In this document: piece by piece, positions 1 through 4,973 of the stretch | How positions within the stretch are numbered: position 1 is the stretch's first letter | Layout: each line of letters starts with the position of its first letter | NCBI GenBank assembly: GCA_021823555.1 | Contig: JAKANW010000091.1 | Span: 1-8,449 of the forward strand | Source of the DNA: Chloroflexota bacterium | GTDB lineage: Bacteria; Chloroflexota; Anaerolineae; Anaerolineales; Villigracilaceae | Length of the DNA stretch: 8,449 bases | Direction: 5' to 3' | Position numbers and translations under genes: made by a program | Notes under the pieces: generated by a model | What the model saw: only the letters and a program-made list of their open reading frames with translations | Database searches by the model: none | What the model was told of the DNA's origin: nothing

Positions 1-107
1 TCGTGGCAGTCCGTGCAGGTGACCTTGCCGTCCAGCACCGGGTGCGCGTGCGGCAGATTGAATTTGCCCTTCATGTCCAAGTGGCATTGGAAACAGGAGA
101 TAATGTC
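1..107 (-). pseudogene. Fragment of multiheme c-type cytochrome (runs off window start)
   Basis: Read on the minus strand, this stretch encodes two heme c attachment motifs, CFQCH (bases 95-81) and CTDCH (bases 17-3). They are separated by LDMKG and then FNLPHAHPVLDGKVT. A CxxCH pair joined by a 'FNLP-H-HPV-GK' linker is the signature of the doubled-CxxCH decaheme cytochromes of the DmsE/c3 type, which carry electrons outside the cytoplasm. The frame is open from about base 170 down to base 1, but the residues encoded upstream of base ~107 (for example FCILQSRD) do not resemble such a cytochrome. Homology therefore seems to begin abruptly at about base 96-107, where a plus-strand gene fragment starts. 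No start codon, signal peptide or ribosome site is visible. It is either a broken gene or one side of an assembly join. The motif identification is strong; the cause of the truncation is unknown. Confidence 0.6.
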
Positions 108-392
108 TCGGCTCTGCAGGATGCAGAAACGATTCTTTCTCACCTGCTGGCCATCGGCACGTTGAAAGGTTCAGAGGAACCTCTTCGCATTTATCTTGCT
201 TGTTATCTGGCGCTTGTAAAGAACGAGGACGCACGCGCCGACGAAATCCTGCAATCGGCGGCTGCTCAACTCAAAAACCAGATTGCCCGTATTCGCGACG
301 AAAATGCCCGCCGCAGATACGTGGATAACGTTCCCTGGCGGCGGGCAATTTGGGATGCCTGTCAATCTATTGAAGATGATAAGTTGGTGTAA
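3..392 (+). CDS. C-terminal part of a TPR-type ATPase/regulator protein (5' truncated)
   Basis: The frame is open from the window edge and ends with TAA at 390-392. From about residue 28 onward it reads as a helical TPR-like tail: an ALETGDNVSAL helix, then ETILSHLLAIGTLKGSEEPL, a LYLACY-like helix, and the end RRRYVDNVPWRRAIWDA. This arrangement ('EEPLR-YL-CY ... R--F--NVP--R-I') is what I know from the extreme C-terminus of large AAA/LuxR- or SARP-type transcription regulators and adenylate-cyclase-like proteins with TPR arrays. Only about 100 residues are present, so no catalytic or DNA-binding part can be judged. The first ~27 codons are antisense to a cytochrome coding segment and are probably not part of this protein. 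The GTG at base 3 is just the first in-frame codon, not a supported start. The next gene converges on it, 12 bases away. Confidence 0.55.
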   Translation: MAVRAGDLAVQHRVRVRQIEFALHVQVALETGDNVSALQDAETILSHLLAIGTLKGSEEPLRIYLACYLALVKNEDARADEILQSAAAQLKNQIARIRDENARRRYVDNVPWRRAIWDACQSIEDDKLV

Positions 393-404
393 TTCCTGGT
401 CTTA

Positions 405-791
405 TTAGGGCGGTACGGACCCTACCGGCGGGTCGCCTCGGTTCAATCGTACATGAGTTTTTCCGCCGCTGGTCTCTCCACTTAGTTCGTGGATGGCGCC
501 ATCATAAAATGCCAAAAAAGTCTTGCCAGGCATTTGATCCAGGTGGATCAAATATTCGACGTCGGCGAAGTCTCCTGCCGAGCCGTCAGCCATGCGATGG
601 CGCACGCCGAAGCAGGCGAACCAATTGATCGTCACGCCCTTATATTGGGTGGGGAGATTGGCGGGCATGTCTTTTTCAACAACATGGAATTTGGACCGCT
701 CATTTTGCGCCAGGTCCAAGTCCACCTTTGGTCCCCGACTCGAAATGGAAAATAATCCATTGTTGCCAGCTTGAAGTCTGCGTTCAGCCAT
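405..791 (-). CDS. Hypothetical protein, 128 aa
   Basis: I do not recognise this protein. It has no signal peptide, no membrane segment and a single Cys (in NWFACFGVRHR). The body reads like a small beta-rich fold: alternating hydrophobic stretches such as KVDLDLA, KGVTINWFACFGVRH, DVEYLIHLD and KTFLAFYDGAIHEL, with a Pro/Gly-rich end (GDPPVGSVPP). Start ATG at 789-791 is supported by a near-perfect Shine-Dalgarno AAAGGAGG at 804-797, five bases upstream, and by a good promoter further up. It therefore looks like a real, independently transcribed gene. The stop is TAA at 407-405, 12 bases from the converging gene fragment. Overlapping plus-strand frames are shadows. Function unknown; confidence that it is coding is high. 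Confidence 0.75.
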   Translation of the reverse strand: MAERRLQAGNNGLFSISSRGPKVDLDLAQNERSKFHVVEKDMPANLPTQYKGVTINWFACFGVRHRMADGSAGDFADVEYLIHLDQMPGKTFLAFYDGAIHELSGETSGGKTHVRLNRGDPPVGSVPP

Positions 792-836
792 GAGTTCCTC
801 CTTTACAAGATGTCATTCTACAAATGCAATGTTTGA

Positions 837-865
837 ATTATACGCTTTCATGTTGTCTACGTCTA
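837..865 (-). promoter_or_regulatory. Sigma-70-like promoter for the 128-aa hypothetical gene
   Basis: On the minus strand a perfect TATAAT (842-837) lies 17 bases downstream of TAGACG (865-860), which matches TTGACA at four of six positions. The predicted start of transcription is near base 830, giving a leader of about 40 bases that contains the AAAGGAGG site at 804-797. Confidence 0.55.
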
Positions 866-870
866 CCAAT

Positions 871-887
871 GACTTTTGTGAAAAGTC
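871..887. repeat. Short perfect hairpin GACTTTT-GTG-AAAAGTC
   Basis: A 7-bp perfect inverted repeat with a three-base spacer, followed on the plus strand by TTTAAT. It sits just upstream of the promoter of the 128-aa gene and downstream of the rRNA/tRNA methyltransferase gene. It could be a weak terminator or a protein-binding site. It is AT-rich and short, so either use is uncertain. Confidence 0.35.
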
Positions 888-910
888 TTTAATCAGTAGT
901 TTACGAAAAT

Positions 911-961
911 GTAGTAACGACTTCAGTCGTTCGGGTAAAAAGCGACCGAAGTCGCCACTAC
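911..961. repeat. Palindromic intergenic repeat (20-bp arms)
   Basis: The arms 911-930 and 942-961 are inverted copies, matching at 16 of 20 positions, with an 11-base spacer. All four differences are A/G or C/T changes, so RNA can still pair through G-U. The core is GTAGT..CGACTTC.GTCG. It lies 22 bases past the end of the methyltransferase gene on the minus strand and could shape the 3' end of that transcript. There is no T-tract, so a classical terminator is unlikely. The look is that of a dispersed REP-like element. Confidence 0.6.
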
Positions 962-983
962 GAAGCCCTTTCATGAAGTACTG

Positions 984-1628
984 TTAATACTTTTCTGCTG
1001 TGTTTATTGCAAACGCCGCCGCGCCGAAGGCCACCGCTGCGTTGAACGAGCGCTTCTGTCCGTGCATGGGGAGATAGACAATTTGATCAGCCAGTTCCAA
1101 CAAACCCGGATCCACACCTGTCACCTCGTTGCCGACAATTAAAGCAAGGTCGTCCAAATCGCCAGTCGAATCAACATGAAGTGGTTGCCCGCCTTCCGCG
1201 AATTCCAGCGCCCATACCTTCCAACCTTCCAACTTCAAACCTTCAACCAACCTCACCGCGTCCTTGTGATGTGACCAGGTGACGAATTCCTCCGCACCCA
1301 GGGCTGTTTTGCGGACTTCCGCCTGGTCGGGGGTGGGCGTGATCCCGCACAGATAGGCATGGCTGAACCCAAACCCATCCGCCGAGCGCAGGATCGAGCC
1401 GACGTTCCAGGCCGAGCGGATGTTGTCAAGCAGGACAGCTAAGCGACGGTCCTCTTTCGGCGCGGGCAACTCCTCTTGTTCCGGGAGCAGGCTGCGGGCC
1501 AGGACGAGGCGGGTCTCCCCCAAACATAACGGGCAACGCTCCCCAAACAGGTGTCCCTCCATCAGCGGATAACGCAGTCCACAGTCAGGATTCTGGCAAA
1601 CGCGGATTTGATACGATTGGGCGCTCAT
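984..1628 (-). CDS. SpoU/TrmH-family RNA 2'-O-methyltransferase with N-terminal zinc ribbon
   Basis: Predicted S-adenosylmethionine-dependent ribose methylase acting on tRNA or rRNA in the cytoplasm. The 214 residues carry the three SPOUT knot motifs in order: NIRSAWNVGSILRSADGFG (69-87), ALIVGNEVTGVDPG (162-175) and LPMHGQKRSFNAAVA (186-200). Motif 3 has S-F-N where many relatives have S-L-N, a mild variation. Ahead of the catalytic domain lies a small C4 metal-binding knuckle, C11-x4-C16 and C32-x2-C35, separated by about 15 residues. This replaces the L30e-like substrate-binding domain found in RlmB, so exact target and gene name cannot be assigned. Start ATG at 1626-1628 has no Shine-Dalgarno, but a TATAAT box sits only eight bases upstream, pointing to a leaderless or nearly leaderless mRNA. 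It is divergent from the pseudouridine synthase gene. Confidence 0.88.
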   Translation of the reverse strand: MSAQSYQIRVCQNPDCGLRYPLMEGHLFGERCPLCLGETRLVLARSLLPEQEELPAPKEDRRLAVLLDNIRSAWNVGSILRSADGFGFSHAYLCGITPTPDQAEVRKTALGAEEFVTWSHHKDAVRLVEGLKLEGWKVWALEFAEGGQPLHVDSTGDLDDLALIVGNEVTGVDPGLLELADQIVYLPMHGQKRSFNAAVAFGAAAFAINTAEKY

Positions 1629-1632
1629 CGGT

Positions 1633-1665
1633 TATGATTATAGCCGTGCGGACCATTCTCTTCAA
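1633..1665. promoter_or_regulatory. Overlapping divergent -10 boxes between methyltransferase and pseudouridine synthase genes
   Basis: Minus strand: TTGAAG (1665-1660), 17-base spacer, perfect TATAAT (1642-1637); transcription would begin at about 1630, right at the ATG at 1628. Plus strand: TATGAT (1633-1638), with TTGATA at 1608-1613 and a long 19-base spacer; transcription would begin at about 1645-1646, right at an in-frame GTG (1646). The two -10 boxes overlap by two bases, so polymerase could occupy only one at a time. The minus -35 box lies inside the pseudouridine synthase coding region. Confidence 0.5.
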
Positions 1666-2203
1666 CAAGCCCTTTGGCGTGCTTTCGCAATTTACCGACG
1701 AAGGCACTGGGCATCCCGCGCTCAAGGATTACATCCCGGTGCCGGATGTGTATGCTGCCGGCCGCCTCGACCGCGATTCGGAAGGGCTGCTCCTGCTGAC
1801 GGACGATGGTTTACTCATCAAGCGTTTGACCGACCCGCAGCACCATATTGAGAAAACCTACTGGGTGATGGTAGAAGGCGACCCCACGCCCGATAAACTG
1901 GCGCGGCTCGAAAAAGGAATCCAGCTCAAGGAGTATTTCACCCGCCCGGCGGTCGCCCGCATCATCCCGGACCCGGGCCTGCCCCCGCGACCCAGGCCGG
2001 TGACCCCGCACGGACCGACAGCCTGGCTGGAGATCAAATTGCGCGAGGGCAAGAAGCGCCAGGTGCGTCACATGACCGCCGCTGTAGGACTCTTTACCCT
2101 GCGACTGATTCGCATAGCGATTGGTCCGCTCGAATTGGGAGGGTTGCGGCCCGGCGAGTGGCGCGAACTGACACTGGACGAGGCGAGGTCGTTGAGAGCG
2201 TAG
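1634..2203 (+). CDS. rluE: RsuA/RluE-family 23S rRNA pseudouridine synthase
   Basis: Isomerises a uridine of 23S rRNA to pseudouridine during ribosome assembly. The 189 residues lack the N-terminal S4 RNA-binding domain of RsuA/RluB, as in RluE, and begin almost directly with FNKPFGVLSQFTDE (10-23). The catalytic motif GRLDRDSEGLLLLTDDG is at 43-59, with the nucleophile Asp46. The basic EGKKRQVRHM motif is at 138-147, followed by LRLIRIAIGPL. The 'FNKP--VL-QFTDE...YAAGRLDRDSEGLL' pattern is closest to RluE (target U2457 in E. coli); the exact target here is inferred. Start is uncertain: ATG 1634 lies inside the -10 region, whereas GTG 1646 (185 residues, VRTILFNKP) fits both the family's usual N-terminus and the predicted transcription start. 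Neither has a Shine-Dalgarno. Confidence 0.88.
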   Translation: MIIAVRTILFNKPFGVLSQFTDEGTGHPALKDYIPVPDVYAAGRLDRDSEGLLLLTDDGLLIKRLTDPQHHIEKTYWVMVEGDPTPDKLARLEKGIQLKEYFTRPAVARIIPDPGLPPRPRPVTPHGPTAWLEIKLREGKKRQVRHMTAAVGLFTLRLIRIAIGPLELGGLRPGEWRELTLDEARSLRA

Positions 2204-2206
2204 AGG

Positions 2207-2212
2207 TATAAT
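2207..2212 (+). promoter_or_regulatory. -10 box TATAAT upstream of CAP/LysM gene
   Basis: Perfect TATAAT three bases after the stop codon of the pseudouridine synthase gene and 19 bases before the next ATG. No convincing -35 box 16-18 bases upstream. A short leader with GGAG at 2220-2223, eight bases from the ATG, would follow. The gene may therefore have its own promoter besides read-through. Confidence 0.45.
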
Positions 2213-2231
2213 CCCGCCCGGAGATTCCTGA

Positions 2232-3233
2232 ATGCGAAAACCTGTTTTACTGATCGCCGTCAGCCTGCTGTTTGCGTTTGCAGTAGGCTTGTTTCCAGCG
2301 GGCACTCAGGCGCAGTCCGTTTCGGTTTCAGCGCCGCAGAATTCTGCCGAGTTGCTGGCTGCGGTCAATGCCTTGCGAGCCGCACATGGCCTGCCTGCAT
2401 ATAGTTCGAATTCCATTCTGATGCAGATTGCCCAGGTTCAGGCTGATTATTTGGCGGCAACGGGCGGAGCATACGGGCATACCGGCCCCGGCGGGACAAC
2501 TCCAAGGGATCGCGCCAGCGCGGCCGGATATCTGGTGGGGAGTTTTTTCTCAGAGAATTGGGAGGCTGGGTCTGGTTTGTCTCCTGCGGGGGCGGTTTCA
2601 GCCTGGCAGGGAGACTCGGCGCACTTGAACACGATGCTCTCGGCCAACCTGGTGGAGGCCGGGACGGGGGTCAGCAAGGCGGGTGGTATCGTGTATTATG
2701 TGCTGGATGCGGGTGCGCCGGATGGGTCCCCAGGCAACAGTGGCACAACGGACAATGGCACGCCGGTTGTGTCGGGTACACCGCTGGTTTCTGATTTCAT
2801 CGTGCCTGTGACCACGAACACACCCGATGCCAACGGACTGGTCTATCACGAAGTTGCTTACGGGCAGACGTTGTGGAGCATTGCCATCGCTTATGGCACG
2901 AAAATTGATGAGATCCGAAAGCTGAATAACTTGCCGACGAACGATATTTACCCCGGCGAGAAGTTATTGGTCTTGAAAGGTCCCACGCCGCTGCCAGCCT
3001 CGCCCACACCGAAGGGAACTTCGACTCCCATTGGATATTTGATCGTGACGCCCACTCGCACCGTCGCGTCGCCAACTGTGACCGCGACTGAGATGGCTAC
3101 AATCACTGACACACCTGCTCCATTGCCCCCTGCAAAACGAACCGGCACCAATGTGACTGCGATTGTCATCATCGGTTTAGCGTTGGTGTTGGCGGCGTTG
3201 GGTACCTGGCTGGGGACGCGCAAGCCGGCCTGA
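2232..3233 (+). CDS. Secreted, membrane-anchored CAP (SCP/PR1) domain protein with LysM
   Basis: Cell-surface protein of 333 residues. Order of parts: a signal peptide (1-~27, MRK then a hydrophobic run ending GTQA-Q); a CAP domain (~38-160); a Gly/Thr/Ser linker; a LysM peptidoglycan-binding module (~204-248, VYHEVAYGQTLWSIAIAYG to DIYPGEKLLVL); a Thr/Pro-rich stalk (~250-302); and a C-terminal membrane helix (~308-327) followed by a basic tail (GTRKPA). In the CAP domain the usual cavity residues are visible: His83 (YGHT), Glu108 (SENW) and His131 (DSAHLNTML). LysM suggests anchoring to the wall glycan. Bacterial CAP domains have varied or unknown activities, so no reaction is assigned. Start ATG 2232 is supported by GGAG eight bases upstream. 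The protein appears complete. Confidence 0.85.
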   Translation: MRKPVLLIAVSLLFAFAVGLFPAGTQAQSVSVSAPQNSAELLAAVNALRAAHGLPAYSSNSILMQIAQVQADYLAATGGAYGHTGPGGTTPRDRASAAGYLVGSFFSENWEAGSGLSPAGAVSAWQGDSAHLNTMLSANLVEAGTGVSKAGGIVYYVLDAGAPDGSPGNSGTTDNGTPVVSGTPLVSDFIVPVTTNTPDANGLVYHEVAYGQTLWSIAIAYGTKIDEIRKLNNLPTNDIYPGEKLLVLKGPTPLPASPTPKGTSTPIGYLIVTPTRTVASPTVTATEMATITDTPAPLPPAKRTGTNVTAIVIIGLALVLAALGTWLGTRKPA

Positions 3234-3282
3234 AAATGGCCAGCCCCGAATAGAGCAGGATTCTCTTTGCGGAACAATGCAC

Positions 3283-3387
3283 AAATTGAACAACCTGATA
3301 TCGGTCACGCTCGGCAATATCATTGGCGGTGCGCTGCTGGTGGCGGCGGCTTACTGGTTCATCTATTTGAGAGGGAAAAAGGCCTGA
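3283..3387 (+). pseudogene. C-terminal remnant of a formate/nitrite transporter (FocA/NirC family)
   Basis: A short frame reads LNNLISVTLGNIIGGALL, then VAAAYWFIYLRGKKA and a TGA stop (3385-3387). This matches the last membrane helix of the formate/nitrite channel family, whose C-terminus is typically 'NNLIPVTLGNIIGG...YWFIYLR'. Here the usual Pro is Ser. The remaining five helices are missing: upstream in the same frame the residues (QDSLCGTMHK) no longer match, and the CAP gene ends at 3233. An in-frame ATG at 3277 would give only 36 residues with no ribosome site, so expression as a protein is unlikely. I read it as a relic of a deleted gene. A cgcc-GAAA-ggcg mini-hairpin (3389-3400) follows directly. 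Confidence 0.72.
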
Positions 3388-3408
3388 GCGCCGAAAGGCG
3401 GGCAAGAG

Positions 3409-3414
3409 TACAAT
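3409..3414 (+). promoter_or_regulatory. -10-like TACAAT upstream of acyltransferase gene
   Basis: TACAAT lies 18 bases before the ATG at 3433, as with the other genes here that have a -10 box close to the start. No good -35 box 17 bases upstream. Transcription would begin around 3421, leaving a leader of about 12 bases without a Shine-Dalgarno. Confidence 0.4.
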
Positions 3415-3432
3415 AGGGCGACCTGCCAACTT

Positions 3433-4875
3433 ATGAAAAAACTCGATCAATTGACTTTCACGCGCTTCGTGGCCGCGTTCTCCGTGGTGTTGTTCCATGG
3501 CGGAGCCGGGCTGCCCTTGTTTAATTTCTTTCCGCTCGTGCCTCTGTTGACCTCCGGGCAGACGGCGGTGAGCTACTTCTACGTTCTGTCCGGCTTCGTG
3601 ATGGCGTTGGCCTACTATCGCCCCGGCAAGAAATTCGATTTTCGCACTTATTGGATCGCCCGCTTCTCCCGCATCTATCCGGTCTATCTGCTGTCCTTCG
3701 TCGTGACCTGCCTTTACTATCTGGACATCATGGCCAAGGTCAAGGCCGACAAGATCTGGGCGAACCTGCTCTTGTACCAGGCCTGGATCCCGCGCTACGC
3801 GCTTTCGTTCAACCTGGCGGCCTGGTCGCTCTCGGTGGAAGCCTTCTTTTATATCTTGTTTCCGTTCCTGGCGCTGGCGGTCATGCGCATCCCGGTCAAG
3901 CGCCTGATCTGGATTTCGCTCGGCTTCTGGATCGTCAGCCAGGTGGTGCATTCCATCTTGTATATCCAGCTCATGCCGGACGGGCGCATCCTGCTGGGCT
4001 ATTTTCCCTTGTTCCATTTGAACTCGTTCGTGCTGGGAGTGGCAGGCGGCGCCTGGTACCTGACCGAGGCCTCGCGCCATCCGGTCAATCAGTCCACGAA
4101 TCGCTGGCTGATGATTTTGTCGCTGGCGCTGGCGAGCGCGGCCCTGATCGGACGGGAATTCCTGCCCGCCTTCTTCGGCACGTTCACCCTCGATGTTGGA
4201 TTGTTGGCCCCGTTCTTCCTGCTCTTCGTCCTGACCCTGGCCCTGGACTCGACGCGCATCTCACAGGCGCTAAGTCACCCCTGGCTGGTGACTCTGGGCG
4301 ACGCCAGTTACGCCCTATACATTTTGCACGTGCCGGTGCGCTGGCTGTACGAGCGCGTCCTGGCCCTGACCGGCAGTACGATGTCGTTCGAGGTGATGTA
4401 CTACACCTACGTCCCGGCGGTCATCCTGCTTTCGGTGCTGGTCTTCCTGCGGCTGGAGCGACCGGTGCGCGACTGGCTGCGAGTGAACATCCGCAAACTG
4501 CCGCTGATCCTCCTGGATGTCCTCTTGATCGCGGTCGCCACCTGGGCCAGCTTCAGTCTGCGCCTGGGCAGCGATAAAACGGACTTCGTCAACACGTTCG
4601 CTTACGCCTTGCGGGTGGGACTGGCCGTCTATTTCGGTTCGTTGATCCTCTTCCGGGTCTATACTTCCACGGGGAAAAATGTATCCTGGATGTCGCTGCC
4701 GCTGGCGATCCTGATCGGCGCGGGGGCGTTGACCAGCCTCGTCTATCTGGCCTGGACCGAGGGCTGGGTGGAGGCCTTCCCGCGCACCATCCTGCTGCTG
4801 GACATGTTCCTGACCTTTGTCTTCCTGTTCGCCTCCCGCTTCTTGCTCCGCCGCTGGAAGCCGGAGTTGGCATAA
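3433..4875 (+). CDS. Acyltransferase-3 membrane protein with C-terminal CapD/WbpM-like membrane domain
   Basis: Predicted integral-membrane O-acyltransferase that modifies surface glycans (OafA/YrhL type), 480 residues. The N-terminal ~350 residues are the acyltransferase: LTFTRFVAAFSVVLFH with the key His22, RFSRIYPVY (77-85), WSLSVEAFFYILFP (131-144), GDASYALYILHVPV (289-302) and the family-typical LERPVRDWL (341-349). After that, where most relatives stop, residues ~356-475 form four further hydrophobic segments. These begin LILLDVLLIAVATWASFSLRLG (358-379) and end with FPRTILLLDMFLTF (449-462) and ASRFLLRRW (467-475). This pattern resembles the four-helix N-terminal domain of CapD/FlaA1/WbpM sugar-nucleotide dehydratases ('DLLL-----LA--LRF ... 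PRS-LL-D-LLT-----SR---R'), but the catalytic Rossmann domain is absent. Start ATG 3433 begins MKKLDQLTFTR as usual for the family. A strong hairpin follows the stop. Confidence 0.85.
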   Translation: MKKLDQLTFTRFVAAFSVVLFHGGAGLPLFNFFPLVPLLTSGQTAVSYFYVLSGFVMALAYYRPGKKFDFRTYWIARFSRIYPVYLLSFVVTCLYYLDIMAKVKADKIWANLLLYQAWIPRYALSFNLAAWSLSVEAFFYILFPFLALAVMRIPVKRLIWISLGFWIVSQVVHSILYIQLMPDGRILLGYFPLFHLNSFVLGVAGGAWYLTEASRHPVNQSTNRWLMILSLALASAALIGREFLPAFFGTFTLDVGLLAPFFLLFVLTLALDSTRISQALSHPWLVTLGDASYALYILHVPVRWLYERVLALTGSTMSFEVMYYTYVPAVILLSVLVFLRLERPVRDWLRVNIRKLPLILLDVLLIAVATWASFSLRLGSDKTDFVNTFAYALRVGLAVYFGSLILFRVYTSTGKNVSWMSLPLAILIGAGALTSLVYLAWTEGWVEAFPRTILLLDMFLTFVFLFASRFLLRRWKPELA

Positions 4876-4897
4876 GTTACTCGCGCTGAGCGCGGAT

Positions 4898-4934
4898 AAA
4901 CGTGACAGTCATTTTCGAAATGACTGTCACGTTT
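4898..4934. terminator. Perfect 17-bp hairpin, probable bidirectional terminator
   Basis: Arms 4898-4914 (AAACGTGACAGTCATTT) and 4918-4934 are perfect inverted copies around a three-base loop TCG. On the plus strand it is followed by TAGTTTTGG, and the stem itself ends in GTTT, giving a short U-rich end. It lies between convergent genes, 22 bases after the acyltransferase stop and 45 bases after the downstream lipoprotein stop on the minus strand, where a two-way terminator is expected. The long symmetrical GTGACAGTCA core also looks like a dispersed palindromic element. Confidence 0.7.
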
Positions 4935-4973
4935 TAGTTTTGGAAGCGCTCTGTTGGAACGCTACCTTTCTGC

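Noticed and set aside
406..427. TAGGG..CCCTA / CGGTA..TACCG complementarity at the first convergent junction as a terminator
   Set aside because: The possible stems are five bases long and compete with each other, with no T-tract; it also lies within the end of the 128-aa coding region.
790..987. Possible 65-codon plus-strand gene in the intergenic gap
   Set aside because: It runs through the promoter of the minus-strand gene and through both hairpins, lacks a ribosome site, and reads as low-information Ser/Lys-rich sequence.
3389..3400. cgcc-GAAA-ggcg mini-hairpin after the transporter relic as a terminator
   Set aside because: Four-base stem without a following T-run; it may simply be chance in GC-rich DNA.
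3169..4080. Long open frame on the minus strand (303 codons) opposite the CAP tail and acyltransferase
   Set aside because: It is a shadow of the high-GC acyltransferase coding strand: charged, repetitive residues without domain sense and no ribosome site, while the plus frame has clear family motifs.
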